Shown one piece after another: positions 24,387 to 32,155 of a stretch of DNA of 32,695 nucleotides. The notes beneath the pieces are model-generated. The model searched no databases. It was not told where the DNA came from and saw only the letters and a program-made list of their open reading frames with translations. The stretch comes from a virus. The first letter of the stretch is position 1. Each line of letters begins with the position of its first letter. The stretch is taken from the IMG/VR virus record IMGVR_UViG_3300013132_000144, positions 1 through 32,695 of that record, one strand, 5' to 3'. Both the position numbers and the translations under genes were made by a program.

Positions 24387-24664
24387 TGGAAAAAAAATTA
24401 ATCATATTCACATTATTTGGTTGTCCATATTGTGTCAATCTAAAAAATCAATTAAAAGATTTATCTATTGATTTTGTAGATATTGATATAGAAGTTAATC
24501 CTGAAATTTGGGACAAGGTCGTAAAACAAACCAAACAAGAGGTGTTACCAACAATATTCATTCAAGAACCAAATACTTCAGAGGGTAATGTTTATATACC
24601 AGGATACAATTATGATGAGGAAGATGAAATTGTTGAAATAATAAAAAATATTTTTAAAAAATAA
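24386..24664 (+). CDS. Glutaredoxin
   Basis: A 92-residue thioredoxin-fold protein with the dithiol active site CPYC (Cys13 and Cys16 in FTLFGCPYCVNLKNQL) and the cis-proline loop VLPTIFI. It probably supplies electrons to a phage or host ribonucleotide reductase, the job of T4 nrdC, although no reductase is in the window. The ATG at 24386 forms TGATG with the ATPase stop; an ATG one codon earlier is possible. It is the last gene before a strong terminator. Confidence 0.9.
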   Translation: MEKKLIIFTLFGCPYCVNLKNQLKDLSIDFVDIDIEVNPEIWDKVVKQTKQEVLPTIFIQEPNTSEGNVYIPGYNYDEEDEIVEIIKNIFKK

Positions 24665-24670
24665 AAGAAA

Positions 24671-24698
24671 AGGGGGACTGAAAAAGTTCCCTTTTTTT
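24671..24698 (+). terminator. Intrinsic terminator after glutaredoxin
   Basis: A stem GGGGGACT / AGTTCCCT (two G:U pairs) with a GAAAA loop is followed by an unbroken run of T to 24698, and flanking A and T runs extend the stem. It lies 7 bases after the glutaredoxin stop and separates the regulatory operon from the fibre block. This is the clearest terminator in the window. Confidence 0.88.
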
Positions 24699-24727
24699 GT
24701 CATTAAATTATAATAAAAGTATTTATG
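24696..24727 (+). promoter_or_regulatory. Possible Bacteroidetes-type promoter for the fibre block
   Basis: TTTG (24696-24699), a 20-base spacer and TATTTATG (24720-24727) differ by one base from TTTG-N20-TAnnTTTG, with the same spacing as the clpP promoter. The TTTG overlaps the T tail of the terminator. The predicted transcript would start 10-15 bases before the ATG at 24747. Confidence 0.4.
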
Positions 24728-24744
24728 TATAATACTTTTATTAT
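24710..24744 (+). promoter_or_regulatory. Perfect 14-bp palindrome before the fibre block
   Basis: Arms ATAATAAAAGTATT (24710-24723) and AATACTTTTATTAT (24731-24744) are perfect reverse complements with a 7-base centre TATGTAT. The right arm ends two bases before the ATG at 24747, and the centre coincides with the end of the putative -7 element. This fits an operator, or an mRNA leader hairpin, controlling the beta-helix fibre gene. Confidence 0.65.
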
Positions 24745-24746
24745 AG

Positions 24747-26663
24747 ATGGCATTACAAAAAATAAATTGGACACAAATTGACAGTATAAATATACCTTCT
24801 GGTTATACTGTCGATATTGGTAACCCAACGGGTTCAATTAATGCAATATATTCAGATAATATTTATTTATCTGGTTCCCCTATACAGAATTATTTTAGCG
24901 AAGGTTCAATTTGGCAACAAACGGGTTCTTTTTATGCTACTACCAACGATTTACAAGTTACTGGTTCATTATCGATAAGTGGTAGTTTAAGTGTTACTGG
25001 TGGTATATTGGGGGTTGGGGATATTGAAACAATATTTTATGTTTCAGAAGAAGGTTCTGATACTAATGATGGGAAGTCATTAGATTCTGCGTTTAGAACA
25101 ATTAAGAGAGCAGCACAAGCGGCTACAACATTAAAAGCATCAAGACCAAGTTATAATCGTAGTCCTGCTATTACAGGAACAACAACACCTACAAGAATAT
25201 CAATACAAATAAAAACTGGTTATTATGTTGAGGAGGGTCCGATAACCATACCAGCAAATACATCTTTACTTGGTGATGATTTAAGAACTGTTGTTATTAG
25301 ACCAACAGATGCAACCAAGGGTGAGAATTTGTTTTTAATGAACAATGGTACATATGCGTGGGGTCTAAGATTGGAGGGTTGTGAGATAGATGATTTAGAA
25401 GACCCAAGAAAAGGTTTCTTTTTTGCATTTGCACCAAATGCATATATTGTCACATCACCTTATATTCAAAACTGTACGGCATTACATACACCGGCAGATA
25501 AATTCTACGTTCCCCTTAATCCAACGGGAGCAACACCCAATGAACTTGTTGGTAATGGTCCTGGAGGTATGATTATTGACGATAGTGTCTTGAATGGTTA
25601 TAGTCCATTGAAATCAATGATTGTTGATGCATATACACAGGTTGCTTTCAATGGTATCGGTCTTTGTGTAAGAGGTAGAGGTTATGCACAAATGGTATCC
25701 TTTTTCACAAACTTCTCAAGAGTCGGCACATATGCCATAGATGGTGGACATGCATCATTACTTAATTCTAATACGACATTTGGTGATTATGGTTTAAGGT
25801 CCAAAGGACATAGAATATTGGTTGTTCCAAGCACAACTGGTGTAACCACAAATATTGATGTTAGTGGTTCATTGGTTGTTAAAAATAATAAAAACAACAT
25901 CAGAAATTACATGATTTCTAAATTACAGCAATCAGGAAGTTATAATGTTGAATACAATAACACAGGGTCATCAATATATAATTCTACAGTTACTGATTCT
26001 GAGTTATTAATTGATGCAATTGCAGATGACTTGTTATCACCAAAAGCAGGTAGAATAACACAATTTACAACTGGTTTATTCAAAGGTCAAGATGTATCAT
26101 CTGGTAGTGTGTACACAGTACCTACTGTCAGCGGATTTACAAAGGGGGCAATTGCAGTATTTCCATTGATATCGAATGCAAGTGGCTCACTTGCGGGTGA
26201 TTTTATAAAATCATATGAATATATCAAGGAATATGTTGTTGATGACCCAGACAATGTTTTCACGGGTTTGACAGCAACAACAATATCAAAAATTGAACAA
26301 CTGATTGATGTTCCTATTGATACACTACAAAGTGTAATAGTTAATAATGAAGGAACATATTTACAAGAGTTTGGTTCACTAATCACATCAACATCACATG
26401 ATTTCTCATATGCTGGTTCTGGTGTTAACTTTTTAGCACTACCTATCAACCAAGGTGGTATCGGAGTAACAGATATTGATTTAAGGGTATATCAGGAAGG
26501 TGGCGGTAGAGTCTACCATACATCAGGTGATGAAACAGGTGATTTTTATTCTGGTAATGATTTTGTTATCAGACAAGAAACGGGAACAATTGAAGGAAGA
26601 ACATTTTATAAAGCAATTTCTTCAGTCATAACACCCATAAATTTAGCATTAGAGAGCAATTAA
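24747..26663 (+). CDS. Tail fibre-like protein with pectate-lyase-type beta-helix
   Basis: The 638-residue protein has an N-terminal region with short repeated strands (DLQVTGSLSISGSLSVTGG, about 69-87) like those in the large fibre downstream. From about residue 97 it has a right-handed beta-helix region introduced by FYVSEEGSDTNDGKSLDSAF, RTIKRAAQ, the usual entry of pectate-lyase-like phage proteins, with IPANTSLLGDDLRTVVIRP and YAWGLRLEGCEIDD further on. T4-like marine phages carry a similar virion protein. It may form a rigid spike or bind and cut polysaccharide; catalytic residues cannot be identified by eye. It is the first gene of the fibre block, just after a terminator and a palindrome. 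Confidence 0.85.
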   Translation: MALQKINWTQIDSINIPSGYTVDIGNPTGSINAIYSDNIYLSGSPIQNYFSEGSIWQQTGSFYATTNDLQVTGSLSISGSLSVTGGILGVGDIETIFYVSEEGSDTNDGKSLDSAFRTIKRAAQAATTLKASRPSYNRSPAITGTTTPTRISIQIKTGYYVEEGPITIPANTSLLGDDLRTVVIRPTDATKGENLFLMNNGTYAWGLRLEGCEIDDLEDPRKGFFFAFAPNAYIVTSPYIQNCTALHTPADKFYVPLNPTGATPNELVGNGPGGMIIDDSVLNGYSPLKSMIVDAYTQVAFNGIGLCVRGRGYAQMVSFFTNFSRVGTYAIDGGHASLLNSNTTFGDYGLRSKGHRILVVPSTTGVTTNIDVSGSLVVKNNKNNIRNYMISKLQQSGSYNVEYNNTGSSIYNSTVTDSELLIDAIADDLLSPKAGRITQFTTGLFKGQDVSSGSVYTVPTVSGFTKGAIAVFPLISNASGSLAGDFIKSYEYIKEYVVDDPDNVFTGLTATTISKIEQLIDVPIDTLQSVIVNNEGTYLQEFGSLITSTSHDFSYAGSGVNFLALPINQGGIGVTDIDLRVYQEGGGRVYHTSGDETGDFYSGNDFVIRQETGTIEGRTFYKAISSVITPINLALESN

Positions 26664-26674
26664 AATAAAGTTAT

Positions 26675-27022
26675 ATGGCAAATCCACTACCACTAAATAA
26701 ATTCAGAATAATTGGTAAAAAATTAAATAGCGGAAATAATACGATTTATCAAGAAAATTTAGATGTATCGAGTATCATTCTTTCTTGTCAAATATCGAAT
26801 ATGACTGGGACAACACAATATGTTACAGTTCTCATAGAAAAAATTGATGAACTTGGCAATCCATACACATTGGTTAAAAATGCACCAATACCACCGAATG
26901 AAGCGTTAAATCCATTTACAGGTAAAATAGTTTTAGAAAAAAATGATAAACTTATTTTTAACACACCTAATACTGGCACATTGGAAACAGTATTATCTGT
27001 GCTTGAAAATGCTATTAATTAA
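26675..27022 (+). CDS. Small virion-associated protein
   Basis: A 115-residue beta-rich protein (NPLPLNKFRIIGKKLNSGNN, then NAPIPPNEALNPFTGKIVLE and a C-terminal LETVLSVLENAIN). The pattern strand - P-P-N-E/D-A - G-K-I/L-V-L-E resembles a small structural protein found next to fibre genes in T4-like marine phages. It lies between two fibre genes with 11-base gaps each side, so it is probably made with them and may be a fibre connector or tip protein. The exact role is unknown. Confidence 0.7.
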   Translation: MANPLPLNKFRIIGKKLNSGNNTIYQENLDVSSIILSCQISNMTGTTQYVTVLIEKIDELGNPYTLVKNAPIPPNEALNPFTGKIVLEKNDKLIFNTPNTGTLETVLSVLENAIN

Positions 27023-27033
27023 CCCATTAAAAA

Positions 27034-30000
27034 GTGAATAAAAGAATAGGTAGGAAAGAAGTTGAAGTAAATATAAATTCCCCGAAAGAAGGACATCTCC
27101 CGATATTTGATGAGAGTTTAAGGTTATGGGAAACTATATCTAAAGAAGATTTGACTTCAGGTAGTGCACAATTAAGTGGTTCCAATAATTATACTGGTAG
27201 TCAATATATTTCAGGTTCAATAACAGCAACTGGAGATATACAAACATATGGGTCTATAATAGCGCAACAATTTATTGTAAGTTCATCAGTTGCATATATT
27301 ACAACAAGTTTTGCAAGTGGTTCAAATATATTCGGTAATTCTTTAGACGATACTCACGTTTTTACCGGTTCAGTTAATATAACAGGTAGTTTTTCTTTAC
27401 CTGCATATGACTCAAATCCTATTGGTACATATACTGGTCAATTATATTATAACACTTTAGACACAAACATATATAGATACGATGGTGCAGTTTGGTTAGC
27501 AGCGGCAGGTTCATCAGGAACTGCAGGTACTTCAGGAAGTTCGGGTACATCTGGAACAAGCGGTAGTTCAGGAACATCGGGTTCATCAGGAACATCGGGT
27601 TCATCAGGAACAAGTGGTTCATCTGGAACTTCAGGAACATCGGGTACATCGGGAAGTTCAGGAACAAGTGGAACATCAGGAAGTGCGGGTACCTCAGGTA
27701 CTTCAGGTAGTGATGGTAGCTCAGGAACTGCGGGAACATCGGGTTCATCAGGAACAAGTGGTTCATCTGGAACATCAGGAACATCAGGAACATCGGGTAG
27801 TGCTGGTACATCAGGTGTACAAGGAGATAAGGGAGGTTTAATTTTTTCATTTATTGGTCAAACAGGTGTATTCCAACCAGGATTTGGAAATTTTGCGGTT
27901 GATAACACAGCAATTTCAGGTGTAACATCATTGTATATTGATGATTTAACTTATAATGGTGCAGATGTCAGAAATTATTTAATACAATGGGATGATTCAA
28001 ATACAACACCCAAAGGAACCATAATCATAAAAAGTAATGAAAACCCAGATTCTACGGTTTGTATTTTCAATAATACGGGTATTGTTCAAGAAAACTTAGG
28101 GTGGGTTGAAGTATATGTTACATACATTTCTGGTACAGCGTTAACAATAGGAAAAAATTATGTAATAGATTTTTATAGAACAGGAGATTCTGGTACAAGT
28201 GGTACAAGTGGTACAAGTGGTACAAGTGGTACAAGTGGCACAAGTGGTACATCAGGTTCTTCTGGTACAAGTGGTACTTCAGGAACTTCAGGAACCTCAG
28301 GAACATCGGGGACTTCAGGTACTTCAGGTTCTTCTGGTACAAGTGGTACTTCAGGTACTTCAGGAACTTCAGGAAGTTGTGGTACATCAGGATTGTCAGG
28401 TTCATCAGGAACAAGCGGAACATCAGGTACAAGTGGTGTCGATGGCGTTTCAGGTACATCAGGGACATCAGGTAGTAGTGGAACATCAGGTACTTCTGGG
28501 ACATCAGGAAGTGCGGGTACGTCAGGTAGTGCTGGTACGTCAGGTAGTGGGGGTTCTTCAGGTACATCAGGTACTTCGGGAACATCGGGTACGTCAGGTA
28601 CAGGATTTGATACAATTTTCAATCCATCAGAAGGAAGAGTATTATTATCTGATGGTACAACCAATGCTGCAACAGCATCATCTAATTTAGTTTTTACAGG
28701 TGATACTTTATCAGTTTTTGGAAATCAATACATAGCAGGTGACTTAGTTATAACTGGTTCACTTACCGCGCAACAATTTATTGTTTCATCATCTGTTTCA
28801 ATAATTACAACCTCATTCAGTAGTGGTTCAACACAATTTGGTGATAGTTTAGAAGATAATCATAATTTCACCGGTTCTGTAAATATTACAGGAAGTTTAA
28901 ATATTAATGGAACTTCATATACCGCTGCAACATCAGGAACATCTGGTACAAGTGGTACATCAGGGAGTAGTGGTACATCGGGGAGTAGTGGAACATCTGG
29001 CACATCAGGAACTTCAGGTTCATCAGGAACTTCTGGTACTTCAGGTTCTACAGGAACCTCAGGGACATCAGGAACCTCAGGAACGAGTGGAACCTCAGGA
29101 ACGAGTGGAACATCAGGTACATCTGGAACAAGCGGAGAACAAGGGGATAAAGGGGGGTTACTGTACACGTTTAATACATCGACGGGTACATTCGAACCGC
29201 CATTCGGACAATTTGCATATAATAACACTATTGCATCAGGTGTAACATCAGTATTCATTGATGATTATACTTCTGACAATGGTTATGTATTTGACTATAT
29301 TGATACTTGGGATGATTCAAACTCATCTATCAAGGGAACATTAATCATAAAAAGTAACGTAAATTCAGATACAACATTTACCATATTTTCAGTAACATCA
29401 ATAAATCAAAATTTAGGGTGGCACGAAATTTATGTTCAATATGTTAGTGGTACAATTCCTTCAAATTCTGAAGAATGTGTTATTGAATTTATAAGAACAG
29501 GTAATTCGGGAAGTTCAGGTACATCAGGTACAAGTGGTACTTCTGGTAGTTCTGGAACTTCAGGTACTAGTGGTTCTTCAGGTACTTCTGGTAGTAGTGG
29601 AACATCAGGAACAAGTGGTAGTTCTGGTACAGGTGGTTCTTCAGGAACAAGTGGAACTTCAGGAAGTAACGGAACAAGTGGTACATCAGGTACTTCTGGA
29701 ACATCTGGAAGTAGTGGAACATCTGGTACATCAGGTAGTTCAGGAACAAGTGGAACATCAGGGACTAGCGGAACATCTGGTACATCAGGTAGTTCAGGAA
29801 CAAGTGGAACATCTGGTTCTTCAGGAACAAGTGGCACATCAGGTTCAAGTGGAACCTCAGGAAGTGACGGAACAAGTGGTACATCAGGGTCTAGTGGAAC
29901 ATCAGGTACTTCAGGTTCTTCAGGTACAAGTGGTAGTTCAGGTTCTATGGGTACATCAGGTACAAGTGGCACATCAGGTTCTTCTGGTACTTCAGGAACA

Positions 30001-32154
30001 TCAGGAAGTTCAGGAACAAGTGGTACATCAGGTTCAAGTGGTACATCGGGAACTTCAGGTACATCAGGAACATCGGGGTCTAGTGGAACTTCAGGTACAA
30101 GTGGTACATCAGGTAGTTCCGGAACAAGTGGAACATCAGGTACAGGATTTAGTACAATCAATAATGCTGGTAATGGTAGAGTTTTATTATCAGATGGAAC
30201 AACAAATGCTGCAACAGCATCATCTAATTTGGTTTATAATAATGGATTATTAACAGTTGATGGTAATCAATTAATTAACGGAAATCTTATTGTTACAGGT
30301 TCTTTAATTGCTCAACAATTTATAGTATCATCATCAGTCTCAATAATTACAACTTCTTTTAGTAGTGGTAGCACAAAATTTGGTGATTCTTTAGATGACA
30401 CACATCAATTTACTGGTTCCATAACAATAACAGGTTCATTACAAATACCCAATTCTTCAACAACACCATTATTAAACGCAACAGGTGCGTTGTACTATAA
30501 CACAACAGATACAAATATCTATAGATACAATGGTACATCTTGGGTAAGTGCAGCAGGAACTTCTGGTACTTCTGGTAGTATTGGAACTTCTGGTTCTTCG
30601 GGTACATCAGGAACTAGTGGAAGTTCGGGTAGTAGTGGAACATCTGGTACATCAGGTACAAGTGGTACTTCTGGTAGTAGTGGAACATCTGGTACATCAG
30701 GTACAAGTGGTACTTCTGGTAGTAGTGGTACATCGGGTACTTCAGGTACAAGTGGTTCTTCAGGAACAAGTGGAACATCAGGTTCTTCAGGAACAAGTGG
30801 AACATCAGGAAGTTCGGGTACATCAGGAACGAGTGGTAGTAGTGGGACTTCAGGTTCATCAGGAACGAGTGGTTCGTCTGGTACAAGTGGTACATCGGGT
30901 TCTTCAGGAAGTTCAGGAACAAGTGGAACATCAGGAAGTTCGGGTACATCAGGAACGAGTGGCAGTAGTGGAACATCAGGAAGTTCGGGTACATCAGGAA
31001 CGAGTGGTTCGTCTGGTACAAGTGGAACATCAGGGTCTTCAGGTAGTAGTGGAACAAGTGGTAGTAGTGGAACAAGTGGTACATCTGGTTCTTCAGGAAC
31101 ATCAGGTACATCTGGGTCAAGTGGCACATCAGGTTCTTCAGGAAGTTCAGGAACAAGTGGAACATCAGGAAGTAGTGGTACATCAGGCAGTTCAGGAACA
31201 AGTGGTACATCAGGTTCTTCAGGTACTAGTGGGGCATCAGGTTCATCAGGTACTTCAGGAACAAGTGGAAGTTCAGGTACTTCAGGTACTTCAGGAAGTA
31301 GTGGTACATCAGGTACAAGTGGAACTGGATTCAGTACCATTACTAATGCTGTTGATGATAGAATATTAACATCACTTGGTACATCAAATACAGCAAATGC
31401 TGAAACAAATTTAACATTCGATGGGACAAACTTGAGGGTTACAGGTTCTGCACGAATTACAGGAAGTTTGGAAGTAACAGGTTCATTAACATCAATATTT
31501 GGTTCAGCAATTGAATTTCAAGTAACAAGTACAAACGTAAGAATTGGTAATGCTTTGACCGATATTCACCCTGTGACAGGTAGTGTTAACGTAACAGGTG
31601 CATTGTCAGTTAGGAATACGATATCTGCATCCAATGTTTATATTTCAAGTTCTGAAACACAAGCATTAACAGTTATTGGTTCAGGTTCGGCATTACCATT
31701 GTTTAGTGTACTCGGTAGTCAAGGTGAGTTGTTCTCAATCACGGATAGTCTTTCAGGTTCATTATTCTCTGTGAATGACATATCTGGTTTACCAATATTG
31801 GAGGTATTCTCCGATGATTCCGTATTGTTGGGTGATAGTGTTGCACCAGTTCTTCATACAACAAAGAGAGTAACATTAGGTGCGGGTTCAACTACAATAT
31901 ACAATATGCTCACAAGTTCATATGATGGTATGTTTGTGGATTATCTGATTAGAAGTGGTTCAAATGGTAGAGGTGGACAATTTATGGCAATGTGGAGTGG
32001 TTCCGCAACTGTTATAAGTGATGTATCAACTATCGATTTTGGAACAACTTCAGGTGTGGCGTTCAACGCAATAATATCTGGTTCAAACATGGTTATGACA
32101 AGTTCCGCGTCAACAGGTGCATGGACCGGTAAGTTTATAATTAGAACAATATAA
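27034..32154 (+). CDS. Giant collagen-like tail fibre protein (1706 residues)
   Basis: It starts at GTG (MNKRIGRKEVEVNINSP). Five Gly-X-Y blocks, mainly GTS and GSS, make up about 46% of the protein (residues 159-267, 387-524, 633-707, 826-1038, 1175-1432). The blocks join two kinds of repeated globular module: type A with AQQFIVSSSV - ITTSF - FTGS-NITGS (four copies, the last diverged) and type B entered by GDKGG with WDDSN and LGWxEVYV (two copies, 268-386 and 708-825). The C-terminal 270 residues are a distinct beta-rich domain, possibly for trimerisation or receptor binding. Such Gly-X-Y stretches form collagen-like triple helices in phage fibres even without proline. The high Gly content raises local G+C. 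It is likely a receptor-binding fibre. Confidence 0.88.
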   Translation: MNKRIGRKEVEVNINSPKEGHLPIFDESLRLWETISKEDLTSGSAQLSGSNNYTGSQYISGSITATGDIQTYGSIIAQQFIVSSSVAYITTSFASGSNIFGNSLDDTHVFTGSVNITGSFSLPAYDSNPIGTYTGQLYYNTLDTNIYRYDGAVWLAAAGSSGTAGTSGSSGTSGTSGSSGTSGSSGTSGSSGTSGSSGTSGTSGTSGSSGTSGTSGSAGTSGTSGSDGSSGTAGTSGSSGTSGSSGTSGTSGTSGSAGTSGVQGDKGGLIFSFIGQTGVFQPGFGNFAVDNTAISGVTSLYIDDLTYNGADVRNYLIQWDDSNTTPKGTIIIKSNENPDSTVCIFNNTGIVQENLGWVEVYVTYISGTALTIGKNYVIDFYRTGDSGTSGTSGTSGTSGTSGTSGTSGSSGTSGTSGTSGTSGTSGTSGTSGSSGTSGTSGTSGTSGSCGTSGLSGSSGTSGTSGTSGVDGVSGTSGTSGSSGTSGTSGTSGSAGTSGSAGTSGSGGSSGTSGTSGTSGTSGTGFDTIFNPSEGRVLLSDGTTNAATASSNLVFTGDTLSVFGNQYIAGDLVITGSLTAQQFIVSSSVSIITTSFSSGSTQFGDSLEDNHNFTGSVNITGSLNINGTSYTAATSGTSGTSGTSGSSGTSGSSGTSGTSGTSGSSGTSGTSGSTGTSGTSGTSGTSGTSGTSGTSGTSGTSGEQGDKGGLLYTFNTSTGTFEPPFGQFAYNNTIASGVTSVFIDDYTSDNGYVFDYIDTWDDSNSSIKGTLIIKSNVNSDTTFTIFSVTSINQNLGWHEIYVQYVSGTIPSNSEECVIEFIRTGNSGSSGTSGTSGTSGSSGTSGTSGSSGTSGSSGTSGTSGSSGTGGSSGTSGTSGSNGTSGTSGTSGTSGSSGTSGTSGSSGTSGTSGTSGTSGTSGSSGTSGTSGSSGTSGTSGSSGTSGSDGTSGTSGSSGTSGTSGSSGTSGSSGSMGTSGTSGTSGSSGTSGTSGSSGTSGTSGSSGTSGTSGTSGTSGSSGTSGTSGTSGSSGTSGTSGTGFSTINNAGNGRVLLSDGTTNAATASSNLVYNNGLLTVDGNQLINGNLIVTGSLIAQQFIVSSSVSIITTSFSSGSTKFGDSLDDTHQFTGSITITGSLQIPNSSTTPLLNATGALYYNTTDTNIYRYNGTSWVSAAGTSGTSGSIGTSGSSGTSGTSGSSGSSGTSGTSGTSGTSGSSGTSGTSGTSGTSGSSGTSGTSGTSGSSGTSGTSGSSGTSGTSGSSGTSGTSGSSGTSGSSGTSGSSGTSGTSGSSGSSGTSGTSGSSGTSGTSGSSGTSGSSGTSGTSGSSGTSGTSGSSGSSGTSGSSGTSGTSGSSGTSGTSGSSGTSGSSGSSGTSGTSGSSGTSGSSGTSGTSGSSGTSGASGSSGTSGTSGSSGTSGTSGSSGTSGTSGTGFSTITNAVDDRILTSLGTSNTANAETNLTFDGTNLRVTGSARITGSLEVTGSLTSIFGSAIEFQVTSTNVRIGNALTDIHPVTGSVNVTGALSVRNTISASNVYISSSETQALTVIGSGSALPLFSVLGSQGELFSITDSLSGSLFSVNDISGLPILEVFSDDSVLLGDSVAPVLHTTKRVTLGAGSTTIYNMLTSSYDGMFVDYLIRSGSNGRGGQFMAMWSGSATVISDVSTIDFGTTSGVAFNAIISGSNMVMTSSASTGAWTGKFIIRTI
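27508..27834 (+). repeat. Collagen-like (G-T/S-S)n block 1
   Basis: About 109 codons of Gly-X-Y, mostly GGA/GGT ACA TCA-type 9-base units coding GTS, GSS and GTA. It ends with VQGDKGG leading into the first type B module. Confidence 0.9.
28192..28605 (+). repeat. Collagen-like block 2, with five identical 9-mers
   Basis: It opens with five identical copies of GGTACAAGT (28192-28236) and a one-base variant, then becomes mixed. It includes unusual triplets (GSC, GLS, GVD, GVS, GSG) and leads through GTGF into the second type A module. Identical tandem units are a likely slippage site; losses or gains of nine bases keep the frame. Confidence 0.9.
28930..29154 (+). repeat. Collagen-like block 3
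   Basis: About 75 codons of GTS/GSS triplets between type A and type B modules, the shortest of the five blocks, ending in EQGDKGG like block 1. Confidence 0.88.
29509..30147 (+). repeat. Collagen-like block 4
   Basis: About 213 codons of Gly-X-Y, dominated by GTSGTSGSS with rare GSN, GSD, GSM and a GTGGSS interruption. It joins the second type B module to the third type A module through GTGF. Confidence 0.88.
30556..31329 (+). repeat. Collagen-like block 5, with nested duplications
   Basis: About 258 codons, the longest block. A 45-base unit is present twice exactly (30628-30672 and 30673-30717) and begins a third time. A second unit, containing GGAAGTTCGGGTACATCAGG and AACGAGTGG, recurs near 30809, 30931 and 30979, so this block has grown by recent duplications. 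Confidence 0.88.
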
Positions 32155-32155
32155 A

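Noticed and set aside
28173-31340. Long antisense reading frames rich in VPDVPEVP across the fibre gene
   Set aside because: They are the reverse reading of the Gly-Thr-Ser codon repeat and break exactly where the collagen-like blocks end; no independent protein features are present.
27614-31369. Long + strand frames rich in VQVVLQEHQ within the fibre gene
   Set aside because: These are shifted readings of the same 9-base repeats. The fibre frame is open across all blocks and modules.
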